DNA from: Corythucha ciliata
Lineage: Eukaryota > Arthropoda > Insecta > Hemiptera > Tingidae
DNA: 64,000 bases
Assembly (NCBI GenBank): GCA_038030265.1
Contig: CM075939.1
Span: forward strand, 28,439,253 to 28,503,252
Direction of reading: 5' to 3'
Below the pieces are notes generated by a model, which had not been told where the DNA came from, made no database searches, and saw only the letters and a program-made list of their open reading frames with translations. Positions 36,150 to 49,000 of this stretch are shown piece by piece. Made by a program: the position numbers and the translations under genes. Each line of letters starts with the position of its first letter. Within the stretch, counting starts at the first letter, position 1.

Positions 36150-36334
36150 GGCGATTCCAACACGCGCTGAGCGGAGGTAAGATGAATTAGTTCTGGCCAT
36201 TTTCCTTTTGGTTTCCACGGAGAGACATTTGAAGACACACGTTTTATAATCAATAGTGTTTTGATTCTCTTTAGAAACGAGGTAAACGGCCAGAACTAGT
36301 TTATGTTCACTCCGCTCAGCGCGTTTTGGAATCA
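36150..36334. mobile_element. MITE with ~55-bp inverted arms
   Basis: Left GGCGATTCCAACACGCGCTG and right CAGCGCGTTTTGGAATCACC are near-complementary, and the arms extend through AGTTCTGGCC. A 130-codon minus-strand frame (35946-36338) runs straight through the palindrome and is therefore not treated as a gene. Confidence 0.7.
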
Positions 36335-36794
36335 CCAATAGGGTGTTGAGTGCGTTTAATAAAGTTTAGGGGTGCAACCTGAAATCATCAGGGGAGAGAG
36401 GGTGATTCTCTGGGAGCTTGGTGGCTGTGGACATCATGCAGCCAGCATTTCGAATTAATAAGTACGAATTTTAATAAGTATAGTAAGAAAAGTGGGTTTA
36501 ATGCAGCACATGAGCCGTATGAAGGGTATAAATGGATGCCTAGGTCCGTAAAGCTGTATATAACCGCCTATGCACAAACGTCGGCATATTCATCGGCAAA
36601 AATGACGCAAACATGCTACCTGGCATGATTGAGATGCCTGAAACTACAAAAATCGTACATCGTGCTTCGTGCACCTGTTGGGTTATTTTAGGAACGGATC
36701 CCGATTTATGTTGATGGATTTATGAATAAGTTCTGACCCATGAAATTTCCTCATACCCGTAGAGAAGAAAGACAAGACTTTACGCACATGCCCT

Positions 36795-37211
36795 AATCCG
36801 GTTGACCTCATTTACAACATCAAATGAGATTATCATTACATTCCGACAATGGAAGAATTACCATCAAATTTAGCAGGAAAATTCCTGTTGACGTTCGTCA
36901 ACATGAAATCTAGTTTCCATCGGGTGCAGGTGACGGAAGATTCCACGTATTTGTGCTCGTGTAGAAGAGTTTCCGGCCACTACAAGTTCAACAGCTTTCC
37001 TTTTGGCTTGACCAGTAGATCAGAAGTATTTCAACGAGAGAAAATGTGAATGTTCGGGAACGTCAAGTAAGTGCCTTTAGGTGTGCTTCGAAGATCTCAT
37101 CTTCGCTTGCGACGCCACAGAAAAACATGACGAATTAATGCGAAAGTCGTATCCCGAGCGTGCGCAGTATCAAAGCTCAACGGGGGTTAACTTTCTCAGC
37201 AGAGGGAGCGT
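36795..37211 (+). pseudogene. Ty3/Gypsy-type reverse transcriptase remnant
   Basis: The frame reads NPVDLIYNIK, stop, then PTMEELPSNLAGKF, NMKSSFHRVQV and FPFGLTSRSEVFQ, corresponding in order to the start of Gypsy RT, the first catalytic block and the FPFGL block. After a stop and frameshift near 37047, a CFEDLIFACDATEKHDELM block corresponds to the second catalytic motif, with the usual YxDD changed to FED. In-frame stops, a shift and loss of a catalytic aspartate show it is dead. No LTRs, protease, RNase H or integrase were found nearby. Confidence 0.75.
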
Positions 37212-37229
37212 CGCCTGATCGCCAACAGG

Positions 37230-39460
37230 TCCAGGTAATGTTTTCTTTGAAAGAAATAATAGCCCAGGAAAATTAGTACATTAAACGGCCCTAGCCCCTA
37301 AAAATTATTCGAAAGCTGGAAATCGTTTTAATCCCTCTTGCTTGGAGGTTCTGAATAACAAAGTTATGAGTTTGCGACGGTTTCTTGGTTGTGCTTCAGA
37401 CTTGAGTGCCTAAAAGCCGCTAAATTTTTGCACTTTTTCCATTTTTTCGCGTATAACTCGATAACTACGCGTCCTTCAAAAAATGTTACGAATTCCGTTT
37501 GCAAAGAGCGTTAAATTCCCAGTCGAATGACGTTTGAAACATCGCAATCGGTGTAGCTGTTTGGCTTCAATCGCCAGTCAGTGATTGCCAAGTTTTATCA
37601 TCTACGCTAAAAAGTTGACAACCCTCAAATTTTAACGCCTACTGGTTGAAAATGTAAAAATTACCATTTTCAAATCATATTTCTTATAGCTTCTTATTTT
37701 AGACGGTCCGGCTTGTTCGCGGGAGCCGTCATCGGAACCAAGTTCTTGCCTTTCTCCCCTTCAAATGATGCTCTTTCTTCCGCCTCCACATGATGTTCGT
37801 CTTCCGACGCATTCATTTCGTCGGACTCGAGAGTAATTTCATGGTGCTGATCACTCACAGAATTGAGACACTCACGTCCCTCGCAGTAGGCACAAGTGGC
37901 TGAGCACTTAATCCTGAGTTTTCTACATGAAATGTAGTTGAGCGATAAATTCCTCAAGTGCTGGAGGCTGAGTGGCGTGGATGTGTATCAAACCACGTGG
38001 GGCGTATTTCCATCCCAATTGCTCTGCGTTGATCTGCCAGTCGCTCCACTTCTGCACCTGCAAGAACGTCCTGAAAAAATGTTAGGGAGCGGCCAGTTCA
38101 CTGGGGGGCAACGTTGCCAAGTTGAAAGAGTTTTTTGAGAGGGCCCTCTGGAAGAGAAGGAATCTTAGTTCGTGGAGAGATGGCCCTCTGTTGCCTGAGT
38201 GAACTGCTGCGATGAACTTCGTTCCAGCCTCAGCATTCCGGTCAGGAGTGGCTTACTTATGATCGAGAAAACCCGAGGCAGCATTGAAATCAGGATTTTT
38301 GGCTATGGTGTTGGTATTTTTGACCTTGCCTTGTTGGAAAATTATGAAGAAGGAGTGCATCTCCCCCCTAACAGGTCTCAGTCATTGTCTCAGTTTGGGA
38401 CTTGCTTAGGACGTGATTTTGGTATGCCTCGAAATTTCACATTTTTTAAAGCTCGCTCATAGCGCTATGTATGATCAAATTGGATGACGTTATTGGTTTC
38501 TTGATTTATTCGTCGTGGGAAACGACTTTTTACTCTCGCCAGTCGTTTTCAAACCACCCAAAGGTCTGTTTGCCAACAGCTATAGCTCTTTTATGAACCC
38601 CTGTCCCACGAAAAATGTCTGGTGATATCAGAAGTGTCGTCCTTTGCGAGGTGCCAGAAACAATCAAATGGCCCGGTTTTTTCATACGGTGGGTTGGAGT
38701 GATAATTTGGTTGTTTACGAAGGAGATAATCGCTCCAAAAAATGTATATTACCGATTATGGTTAACGGGTGTTCGGTCCGATCTGCTTCGGTCTATCTAT
38801 ATAATAGACCGAAAACCGGTTATCCGAAATAATAAATATTTTGTGGAGATATTACCTTCTTCGTAAACTACTTGAAGAATACTCCACTATTTCGCCTCAA
38901 AGGAATCATGTATAAATATTTGGTCAGACATCAAAACCATTGAACACACTCTTTTCAGGCCTCGATTTTCCCACTGAAGTACCAACAATATTGGTATTGG
39001 CATCCTAAACGGCCCGTCCAAAGTTGAATGCGTGCACGTATGAACTTTTCTATGAGCATCGTAATAATAGGCGTTAAAATTTTAGGGCTGTCCACAGTTT
39101 GGAGAGGAAGGTAAAAATTGCCATATATTGACTGGCGATTGCGACTGAATGCCTGGAACGATTTCAATTTTCCAAACGTCATTCAACGCAGAATTTTATG
39201 TTCTTTGAAAACAGAAATAGTGACATTTTCTGTAGGATGCGTATTTTTCGAGTTATGCGTGAAAAACGGAAAAAAGTGCGAACATGTCGTGGTTTGTAGG
39301 CTCTTAAATCTGAAGCACAACCTAGAAACCGACGCAAACGCAAAGTTTAATCTGCGGAAGATTAGCTTCAAATTAGTAAACAAATTTTATGGGAACCCTC
39401 ATCCAAACTTTTTTTTCTGCCTAAACAAGGCACTAAGATAGGGGGAAATGAGACATATCT
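37230..39460. mobile_element. Region bounded by ~350-bp inverted repeats
   Basis: 37390-37610 (GTGCTTCAGACTTGAGTGCC, then CGCGTATAACTCGATAACTACG, then CAATCGCCAGTCA) is matched in reverse complement by 39110-39320, both diverged. Enclosed are a cysteine-rich ORF remnant on the minus strand and unrecognised sequence. It may be an old TIR element or two inverted repeat copies; edges are uncertain. Confidence 0.5.
37694..38114 (-). pseudogene. Remnant of an arthropod TE-associated cysteine-rich protein C terminus
   Basis: On the minus strand: TLPPSELAAP, stop, then RTFLQVQKW, LGWKYAPRGL, TQPPALEEF, a stop and frameshift near 37925-37957, and CRKLRIKCSATCAYCEGREC, followed by an acidic tail. This order (LPP-AA, R-QVQ-W, GWK, PPA-E, C-RK-C-C-C-C) matches a C-terminal module I recall from many uncharacterised, repeat-associated arthropod proteins. 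It is tesmin/CXC-like in its cysteine spacing. The parent element is unknown. Two stops and a shift make it a pseudogene. Confidence 0.55.
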
Positions 39461-39998
39461 TGCATCACATTTTCTATTAATACACTCCCTCTATTTCTTA
39501 TCTGTGCTCGCTGGTTTGATCCGACCTCGCCCATTACATTGTGACGCTAGTAAAGATAGCACAGGTGATTGTTAGTTGCAATACAATCAACCAGTATGTA
39601 GCGTTTGCTTGACAACGGCTGAAATAAATTATGCCATGGTCGAATCACTGTTTGACCGGTCATAAACTTCTATTAGTATTGTGGCCAAAATAATTTACAA
39701 AAGTACGCGCGACTTCCTACGCCTTCACAGTTGAGGTTCGGGCTGACCATCTAGGCCTTGAATGGATCCCGCGTACAAAATAAGATATTTTTCTATTGCT
39801 CCTAAATGCCAAATAAAGATCTGGATGGTGGACGGACATTTTTTATTATTGTGGATTGGACGTGAAGTTAATGGGGGAGGGGGTAGAAATGTTGCGATAC
39901 GATTAAAACGACATGATGTTGAGAAATATTGAGCAAAAAGACAAACTCGGTCTTAAGAAACTAAGTTTTTCGTTCAAATCCGGACAACTCTGAATCTA

Positions 39999-40355
39999 CA
40001 GGGTGCGGCAGATAATGTGGACCACCCGTTTGGAAATGCCAAAATAAAAAAAAATATTCTCCGGATAAAAGTTGGGAAAATCTCGAAAATTTTCCCATTC
40101 AAGAGAATTTTTGTCTGGTACAAAATGTTATTGAAAAAAAATCTAGTTTTTTTTAAGCCCATAATAAGTATAGGGTCTAATTTGAAATAAGAAAGTTAGG
40201 TCAAATTTGGGCCCTACCGGGGCTCAATAAAAATTTTTGGGCTACAGATATGAAATCCTCACCTAAGATCAAGGGGACATAACTCCGAGCACCATTCCAA
40301 TATCATCAATAATAGCGGAGAAAAATGGGTGGTCCACATTATCTGCCGCACCCTG
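39999..40355. mobile_element. Small CAGGGTGCGG TIR element
   Basis: CAGGGTGCGGCAGATAATGT (39999) and its complement (ending 40355) form a perfect TIR of about 29 bp, flanked by TA (39997-39998, 40356-40357). It is 357 bp long with no transposase; Tc1/mariner-like by target and termini. Confidence 0.85.
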
Positions 40356-40357
40356 TA

Positions 40358-40615
40358 TAGTCTGTCCACTTAGTGATGGACTCTCGAAAGGGTTGCTTCA
40401 TTTCGATAGTTCGATTTGTTCACTCCCACCAAAAATATTTAATGAAATCACCAAAAAACTTCTACTACGGGTACTATGGTTACGTATAGACGCTACATAG
40501 TGATCATTTTTTGTTCTAAAATTATTCCCGTTGCGTTATTTTTAGTAGAAGGGGTAAAGGGGAAGCTCATTCCACTAAATTTTTTGGCGGGCCTCCTCCT
40601 TAAGTAGACAGACTG
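40358..40615. mobile_element. CAGTCTGTCC TIR element, directly abutting
   Basis: Left TAGTCTGTCCACTTAGTG and right CTTAAGTAGACAGACTG are complementary ends; TA follows the right end and the left TA is shared with the neighbouring element. A reverse partial copy lies at 61725-61945 and a short end at 58157-58185. No coding capacity. Confidence 0.7.
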
Positions 40616-41094
40616 TAGAAAACTTCTAAAGGCAAACGGAAAGAAAACTACATAATTCAATTACATAATTCATCATTCTTATCGCATTTTTTTTCTGTTT
40701 AATTGTGGTACTTCGCCTTTTTTTCTGAAACGCGACTAGAATGCCTCTTGATGAAATTAATTTGTATTATATGACAATAAACGTATATTTACCGGGTATT
40801 TTTAATACCCGGACTCGGAATGTTGAGTACCGTTAAATATGCAATGCGGCTGTTTCCTTATTTAAAAGAGATCCACGGTTCGCAATTATGTTGTGTGAAC
40901 AACATAAATAAATGAATGAATGACAATATTTGATAGATAGGCTGACCAAGCGGAGAGGTAAGCGAGGATCTAAAATGTTCAGCTTGTCCTCTTTCGTTCA
41001 TTTAAGCCCGGAACACGATACAGTTTTTGAAGCAATATTGGGGGTTTTCGGATACATAAATGTTGAGGTATTCACTTCAACCTTCGTAAACTTA

Positions 41095-41306
41095 AGGTCA
41101 ATACAGACTACTTGGACGTGACGTGGGAACACGCATTCCCAACGTATGATACAAAATTCTAGAAAAGGCTTTTATTTGTTTACGTTCACATTGCTCTGAC
41201 AAGCATCATCCCACGTGTTCCCACGCTACGTCCGGGCAATGTGAACGTAAACAAACAAAATCCACACGTGGGACAGCGTGTTCCCACGTCACGTCCGAAT
41301 CGACCT
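41095..41306. mobile_element. 212-bp MITE with TTA target duplication
   Basis: TTA (41092-41094, 41307-41309) brackets ends AGGTC and GACCT. The arms carry GGACGTGACGTGGGAACACG and a second inverted pair GTTTACGTTCACATTGC, so the element folds into a long hairpin. Directly after it comes half of a family-A hairpin MITE (41310-41400). Harbinger-like by TTA. Confidence 0.75.
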
Positions 41307-41399
41307 TTATAGCGTTTTCCATTCATTGAAATACACATTGTGTGGTGTAAGTTTCTCCCCCGTCCTCTCTGAATTGAAACATATGTTCATGGAGTGGAC

Positions 41400-42960
41400 A
41401 GGTCACTACACTTTTGTGGCGTTCGGTATACGTCGGGGAAGTTTCGACTCATAATAAACCTTATCACGTTATCATCAACCCCTAGGACAGTTTGACATTA
41501 TTGATACAAATCCCACGTTTTAAGGCAGTTCAGTGTTTTTCACATATTTTTGAAGTTTCTCTACGTAATAATTAGTGTCGGGAAGACCTGATTCGCAATC
41601 GACAGGGGCTTCTTGATTTTTTGAATCCGTCCGGCTTCAGATGAACATTATTTTCTTCACCTCTCTCTAGAATTCTAGATAACCAAAATGTCTTTTCACT
41701 CCGGCGCAGCTCACGGTAAAAACACTTCGTGTAGTCAAATTGAATCGTTTATTTATGAGTTGATTATAATAAATTATGCTTTTGAAGTCATAACAGACGT
41801 GTTCGACACATTTACACCCTCCAGAGGCCACCGTCAAAAGCACACGAATGTCGGGTTTGGTTTCTTCCGGGATTAGTCGAAATTGATGACTTGCGGGTGA
41901 CAAGCAAACTCGAGACACAGGGTACGGTGTACAGCACTTGTGAAACTGTGAGTATCACCATCACCCATGAAAACTTATTTTCTGGCCGTTGAGCTCACTA
42001 CACTGTGTGTGTTTTCTTAAAGTTTTTGGTGGGATTCAGTGTTCGGTGTACCAGAAACGACTGCCCTTTCTTCTTGGACATATTCGTATTCAATTCAGCC
42101 GCTACAGTTTTTCTGCGATGACTGCAATCTACAACGATCATCGTAGAACAATATCAACATGGTTTTTTTTAAAGCTGGCTTCTCCTTCTTTGTGAGCCGG
42201 CACTTCGCCGGGCACCAAGTTCACGAGCCATTTTTCTAATCTCCGAAAAAATAAATAAATAAAAAGGCGAGGGACTATTCACTTTAACCAACACAAAAAA
42301 TATCTAAACGAAACGGCAGAAGTTGGAGACTAGACTCCTCCTTACTTCTTCTAAACATTGAAAGGGGGTGAGGTGGGTTCTAACCTTCTTATTTGTTATG
42401 AGTCGAATTACCTTTGAAAAATCGAACCTCGCTTCCCCATCGTATAAGCTTCGTATAATTTCGTAGTCAAGGAGTAGCATTTATTCCCCTGATAACTCTA
42501 AATAGGCCCCCTTGGGGGTCAACCACGTATAGGTACTATAAGCTGGAGCTAAAAATAACGCAAGCTGTAACTGAAAGCATTCTATAAGAAATGATGTGAA
42601 GAAAGTGAAAACAACACCGCCATTTGGTGAGATTTTTACGCCAGCTCACAGTTGAGACCGTGGTTGGGAATATCCAGCCACGTGGTCAAACAGGTGACCT
42701 CATCTATTGCACTCCAAGCACATTTACTGTGAATCAACGAGGAACGAACCAAGGCTCGTCGTATCTGTTTTTAGGAGTTGGGCACCATAATTCGTTTCGA
42801 AAGCCACCCGCAGCCCCCAAAATTGATTTCTATCTGAGTCGACTCTTCCAATTCGGGGTTGTGACCTTCGATAAACGTGCCCAATAATTAGTGACTGCCG
42901 GAGAATGGTTTGATGAAAATTTGACTATTGATGGATTGGAACGATGTTGATTTTTTAAAT
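41400..42960. other. No gene recognised
   Basis: Mixed-composition sequence with short frames of 60-87 codons on both strands, none with a recognisable domain or splice structure. Confidence 0.45.
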
Positions 42961-42964
42961 ATTA

Positions 42965-45900
42965 GTCCAGTCAAATGGTAGTTCCACGTGGACAAAAATC
43001 TCGTCTTCGATTTTTTCACTTAATTTTATGTTTTTTGGGGTGAGGAACACGAATCTGAAGATATCCAACAACATTTCCTTGTGCGTTTGGAGAAAATCGC
43101 GAAAAAATGCTAATTTTTGGCACTTTATAAATTTTTTTGCTTTTAACTTCTTGATGACGCGTTCTTTGGAAAATGCTACGCTCTCATTTTTTGAAAAGCA
43201 TTGAATTCTGCGTCGAATCGTTTTTTCTTTTATCACAATATTGACCCAGCCGTTTCACTAGTATTGATTTATTTTTAAATGACCATTTTTAGTCACTTTT
43301 GGTAAATTTATAATAAAAATGACTAAGGCAGCTGCAACTTGAAAACGGCCGTTCCAATCGAAAAATTTCAAGAAATCAAAGTTGTTCAGAATAGACTTAC
43401 AGAAAAAATCAGTGATATCAGCTACGTGACAAAAAATGTGACCACGTTTTTCTGCACATTTTTGCCAGTAGCTCGGGAACTAATTTTTTTCTATAAAAAA
43501 AATCTGAAAGATGATTGAATTTTCTATCAGACCTATTATACGAAATTTCATTTGAAGATTAACGTAAGACAGGGCCATAACGTCAAACAATTTTAAATTT
43601 CCTGCAAAAAAGCATTTTTGGTCACATTTCGGCCTAAAACTCCAAAATTATCAATCCGATTAAACTTTAAATGAAGTCATCAGAAAGCTAGTTAAATTTC
43701 CTATAAGGCAAGTAGCAAAATTAAGTCGCTACCACGTTGTGAAAGACGACCTGACGTCGCCGACCGACGTCCTCGCGACTTCCCCACAACCAAAATCCGA
43801 CCAAAGTGGGGAACGAAATAAGGGTCGTGACGACGTCGCCTAGCGACCTTTGGTTGCAACATGCTACCAATAATGTAATACATGTGTAGTACAGTATTTT
43901 GTAGTACAATTGTGTTACAGATTTCTGTACAGTACAGTTCGCCTACACTTTTCTGTAACTATTGCGGCCTCTATAACAATATCTTCTACCTGTTCCCGAC
44001 CTAGTCTGACCAGTCGTCGCAAGACGTACAATATTGGGTAGAAAAATTCTACTTGAAGTCGCGAATGGTTAAAAAAAGTATGAGACCGATAGCGGTGCTC
44101 GTAATGAAAGATCAAGGAATTCAAGCATGGTGGCTTCTTATTCCATTAAGATCTCAGACTTTATTATGTAGCCCATTCGTGGCTTCCTCTTGGATTAAAA
44201 TCACACGCGAATCGCGTCATCGCGTAATTTTTTATTGAACCTCTTAAAACTAAGTTCCCCTCACAGAAAACAGCATTCAATAAATTAAAAATTTTAATAA
44301 ATATTTCTAGAAAATTGAAGCTGTACAAAAAATAATAATTCATCGCTTCCATCTTTTACAAATCACCTACCTAGTAACTATAAAAGATTTTTGTGCCAAA
44401 ATAAAGCCGTAGTAAGCTTAGTAAACACTTATATTTCCGTCTCCACTTCTACCCGGAAAAAACTCATCCTTTCAAACACCATTTTAAATGGCGGAGTCGG
44501 ATAATTATACCAACTTTGTAGTATAATTGACCCTTGGTCGCATTTTGAGGCTTTATTAGTACATTGCTCGACTTGAGGTCGCATAATGCGCACATTACGG
44601 CTAAAAATCTGTACTAGTCCCGACTTATGGTCGGCAGAAGTACGAAAAAGTGTAAATTCAGTTGGCGTGATAGGTGAATGATAAGTCAAGATAAGAAGAG
44701 TGGTAACTAAGAAGCACGCAGCTTCAACGGTTCTCCCACGAATAATTTTCGGAAGATGACTCAATGCATTGTGTGAAATATTATGAAAAGAGACCTATTG
44801 TTTCAAGTCATGTTTGAGAGACGCAGTTCGAGTGAATGTGTTGGTGGCAGCTTCAGCGATTCTTCAGCGAACATCTTCTTCGATCGTCGTCTTCATCAGA
44901 TAGTTCTTTTTGAATTTTATCTCCACTGCTGGCTGTTTGAAGACGAGGGATTTCATCGGAAATAGCCACAGGACAATTCGCTAGCCTATCGGTTATTAAG
45001 TACTTATTTACCGTCGGTAATAACTGGTTGTGTACTTGAAACGTTTCATTACTCCGAGATGGTGCCAAGAAAAAGAGTCGGAATACACTGATAACATTAG
45101 TTTGGAGAGCTCTAGACTATTATAATTTATCAACGTCGCCGACTTATTGAACAGAAAATGACGTCGGTATGACGACACAATTTCATACTGCGAATGTACT
45201 GCACATTTGCGACGTCGCCACGACAATGAATATCTGTTGTACAAAAAGCAACGTCGACTAGACGTCGGAATAACATACTTCAATCGTGGAACCTCGCGAC
45301 GACGTTGGATTAATATACTACATAATTCCGACGTCGCTACGACCACATTTATCTGAATTACATAATACCAACGTCATTACGACGTCGTAATTTTGTAGTA
45401 CACATTTTCGACGTCACCAGGACGTCATAAAAGTGTAGTACAATTCACTAGGTCGGTGCGACGTCTTCAAGAAGTCGCATGATGAAGTCGTCAGATCTAA
45501 CCTAATTTCGACGTCGAAATTAATACAGAATTGGTCGGTAGTCGCCAAATACGACCAAATATGTACAACTGTGCTGCTTGGGGAGTCATGCGTGGCGTTT
45601 TTATAAAGACCCGAAGTAATTTTCCAATAACGCCTTTCTTCAGCCGAACGTTTCTGCCTATAACTTTCGAACGAAGCCTTCGATGAAAATTGCATTGTTT
45701 TTCAATGAAAGCTGGTGAAATTCACAGTCAGAAACCGTATTTGCCAGATTTTTCAAGGCCCGTAAAATATTCAATTGTGACAAAAGAAAAAATAATTCGA
45801 CGCAGAACTTGATGCTCTTAAAAAAAAAAAAAAACTTGGTACAAGTTTCTGTACAATGCGTCATTGAGGAGTTGCAAGCGAAAAATTTAATAAAGTGCCA

Positions 45901-45996
45901 AAAATTAGCAGTTTTTCGCGATTTTCTCGATGCGCACAAGGAAATTTGTTGGATCTCTTCAGATTCGTGTTCCTCACCGACGAGATTTTTGTCCAC

Positions 45997-46033
<37 letters not shown>

Positions 46034-46047
46034 GGATTTGACTGGAC
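42965..46047. mobile_element. 3.1-kb TIR element, GTCCAGTCAAAT ends
   Basis: The left end (42965) and right end (46047) are complementary over roughly 230 bp (GTCCAGTCAAAT, then GACAAAAATCTCGTC, then AACACGAATCTGAAGA). TATTA lies directly outside both ends; TA is the minimal shared target. A long T-run interrupts the right arm (45999-46030). Frames of 93 codons at each end are the arms read from opposite strands. The interior (about 43725-45560) consists largely of degenerate GACGTC-rich repeats rather than genes. Shares termini with 21834-22023. Confidence 0.75.
43725..45560. repeat. Degenerate ~40-bp GACGTC-rich minisatellite
   Basis: From about 45128 to 45530, units pair a CGACGTC core (often two per unit) with an AT-rich spacer such as TTTTGTAGTACAAATT, at roughly 40-base spacing. 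Weaker traces with the same TGTAGTACA and GTCG elements occur at 43733-43930 and 44525-44640. CpG- and AatII-site density is far above that of the surrounding AT-rich DNA. Confidence 0.6.
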
Positions 46048-49000
46048 TATTATAATGTTCAATTTGACCAAACTACTTATTGTTGCTTGAACAGGTCGGC
46101 GAGACCTGCCGACGAAACGTTGCAAATGAAGTGGAGTGGTTGTTAATTTTTTTACCCGTAGCCCTTTCGGTCCTTATAGGCGAATTATATAAAATGATTA
46201 TTCGAGATGGGCGATAATTGCTAGGTAATAATTTTAAAAAAGGCATTGAAGTTATGTGGCTTACGATATTCAGTACTATGACCTTAAATTTACTGACCCC
46301 CCCCCCCCCAGACCTTTCTTTGACACAAGAACGGGATTCATTTGTACGGGCATCTTGGGAAGAGAGAGAGAGAGTGTGAGAGAGATAAATACTGTTTTTA
46401 ATTTCTCCGTCGGTTCGCTTCAGATCAAGGTTGAGTTTTGTTCAGGGTCAACTCCGCACCACCCGCCCTATAGTCATGATTTATTTGCTTCGTCAAAAGA
46501 CCGTCGTTGGGATTTGTCTCCAATTCTTTTTAATTCAATTGCGTATTTAGTTTTTTGATGATAGTGGAACGGGGGGGGGGGGTCCCAGACTCTAAAATAG
46601 CTTTCCGATTCGGTCAAGAAGATAAGGTGGAGACAGAAAGCCATAATATATTGAGCACACTAGAAATGTATTCTGAAATTCTAAATAATCTCAATTACCT
46701 ATTATGTTTTACAGAGCAATACATATTTTAAACGACGTATATTACATCAGAGTGTCAGGTCGGAGAAGTTTTTGTTCGCTAATGTGTTTCAAATAGGTGA
46801 AGGCGAATGTGTAGGTAGGTAAAAATAATCTCCATTCAGAGAACATGCGCAAATTTTAGGAGGGCACGAGGAAAAATCAGCACGTTCGCCCGGGCACGTA
46901 AGAGGCTGAGTTCCTTTAACTGTATGTGTAGGCGCTTTCCGTCTGGGGCGAGTTTATCTCGTTAAATTTTTTGGCAAAGATTCGATTTTAAAACTGGTTA
47001 CATCCGGTGGATTGAGGAATCGTGAAGTAATTGAACCGAGAAACCCTCGCTTTTCCCCCTGGGTCTTTTCTGTTTTTACTAGTTTAATCGTCATCAGGAA
47101 ATGATTTGATTTTTATTTACAGGTACCAGCCAAAGGTCAAAGGCGTCAAACGTTATTATTTTTATTTGTTTGAAATCCTGCAAGCATAATGTTCCGTGAC
47201 CCATTTTCATTAGCAAACCTCCGAGGTCTGTCACAGTTTAAAAAAAAACAAAAACTCCCTGGTTCACATCGTGTTCCGCGTTGAGGAAGGGCATTAATGC
47301 TATAAAGGTTTTTTTGTATGTCTGATTTACATACAGAACGATTATACCGAGGACCCGAACAAATCGAGCTTAGTGCTTCATCGGTATAGTGTATGAATAC
47401 CGGAAAATATTAGAAAGATATTTGAGGTATTTAATTAATTGCCTAATCTTATTTTCATAATATCGACGTATTTGATTCTGTTCCTAGCCCTTAGCCCCTG
47501 CTCCATCCATCTACAGCCCTGGTCATTTATTGAAAAGTGGATAAATAAACAGATCTACTGTTATATATATATATATAAAATCAAAAAGCTCGTAAAGGAG
47601 CCAGCCTATTAGGTGGTTTGCATTTTTTTCATATAGATATCTGAAGGTTCGGTGACTCGAGGATATAACGTAAACAACAAAGTTTCAGGGTCATCTACGT
47701 AACCGTTTATTTTGACTTAATTTATTGTTATTATATTATTCCTTTTCGAAAAACAATGAATTCCGTTGGTCCAACAGCCAACACCTCCCACAGTATGGGC
47801 CATTAAGGGGGAGTTGCACGGGTGATTCCTCGACCCCCCCCCCTCCAATCAACCTTCGTCTACTACTTGGCATTCATTTTCTCGCCTTATTTCTGCACCA
47901 ATCCTGGTTTTTAAAGACTCGTTTAAATCTTCAGGAAATTCCGTATGTGCAGTAGTTTTCCTTTTTTCAAATTTCATCCCAGAAGTTATTTTAAATTCGC
48001 CTTGAACTTTTACCTTGTTATTTCACGTTTTTTTTTTCGACTTATTTGAAAAAAGGAAAACTGGGTGCTTTCCGAGATGACATTTTTTGAGAAAAGTTGG
48101 CGCACAGTGTCATCATTAAAATGACTTATTCGTCCCCACCCCTTACCTACAATGTTTCCCAAGTCGTGATCGACCCGATATTCATAGTTTTCATTTGGTT
48201 TAATAAACTAGTTGAACCACATTCTAATGGAACCTAAAAATCAATAAAACCAATTTGTTTGACATAATATTAGGTTCATTTAAATCTGGAAATTTTGTTG
48301 AAAAATTCCATCTGAGTTTGGTTCAACTATTATATATAGGTCTTTTCGGGCGACAGTTTTTTGCTACAAAAGTTACAAATTTTGTAGCTTGTGAACGTTT
48401 ATCTGCAAAAACTTATTCGGGCGACCTCAACAAAACTGCACTGCATCATTCGGGCGATGTTGTGTACGGTATGAAAGCTACACTCAAGCTGCTAAAGTTT
48501 CTGCTACTTTTAGTTGCAGTAGCTTTGCAGGCATTGCTCAGCGCTTCAAATTTGAATTGTTGTCATGGTAACTTTTAACAAAACGATAAACACAATATCA
48601 ATATTTCGGTCGATTTCGGTTTAAAATTATTCGTTTACACTGATTTACACCAATTTTCCGTGAAACGTTTTCGAAGGAAAAAGTCGAGTGATTATCAAAG
48701 ATGATCGCGAGTTCACCGTTCTCGCCGTCAACAATTCTTGATGGATTTCTTTGAAGATGAGTGTGATTCCGAAGTACAACTTGTGCTCCAATTGCAAAGG
48801 GGGTCTCTTCCATATTATTTTGAAGACGTACGGGGCCGAGGACGTTCCCTATGTATTCCAAACTTCTGAAGAAGCGCTTGTTCAGGGCGAAAAAACGTAA
48901 TTTTCTGACCACATCACCATACCACCAATACTTCCGGAATTAAGTTTCCTCGCTAATAAGCTAATTCAAAACGTAGATGTTGTCTGATCTGGATAAAAAT

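Noticed and set aside
35946..36338. 130-codon minus-strand open frame
   Set aside because: It reads through both arms of the MITE at 36150-36334 and has no recognisable domain, so it is a chance frame.
45128..45530. Regularly spaced GACGTC units considered as a CRISPR array
   Set aside because: The repeats are degenerate, the spacing is irregular and the setting is a eukaryotic transposon; no cas genes.
42955..46125. Open frames of 93-155 codons at both ends of the 3.1-kb element
   Set aside because: They are mirror images within the TIRs, and one includes a long lysine run from the T-tract.
48598..48912. 104-codon minus-strand frame as a host gene exon
   Set aside because: No recognisable family, no convincing flanking splice sites and no neighbouring exon.
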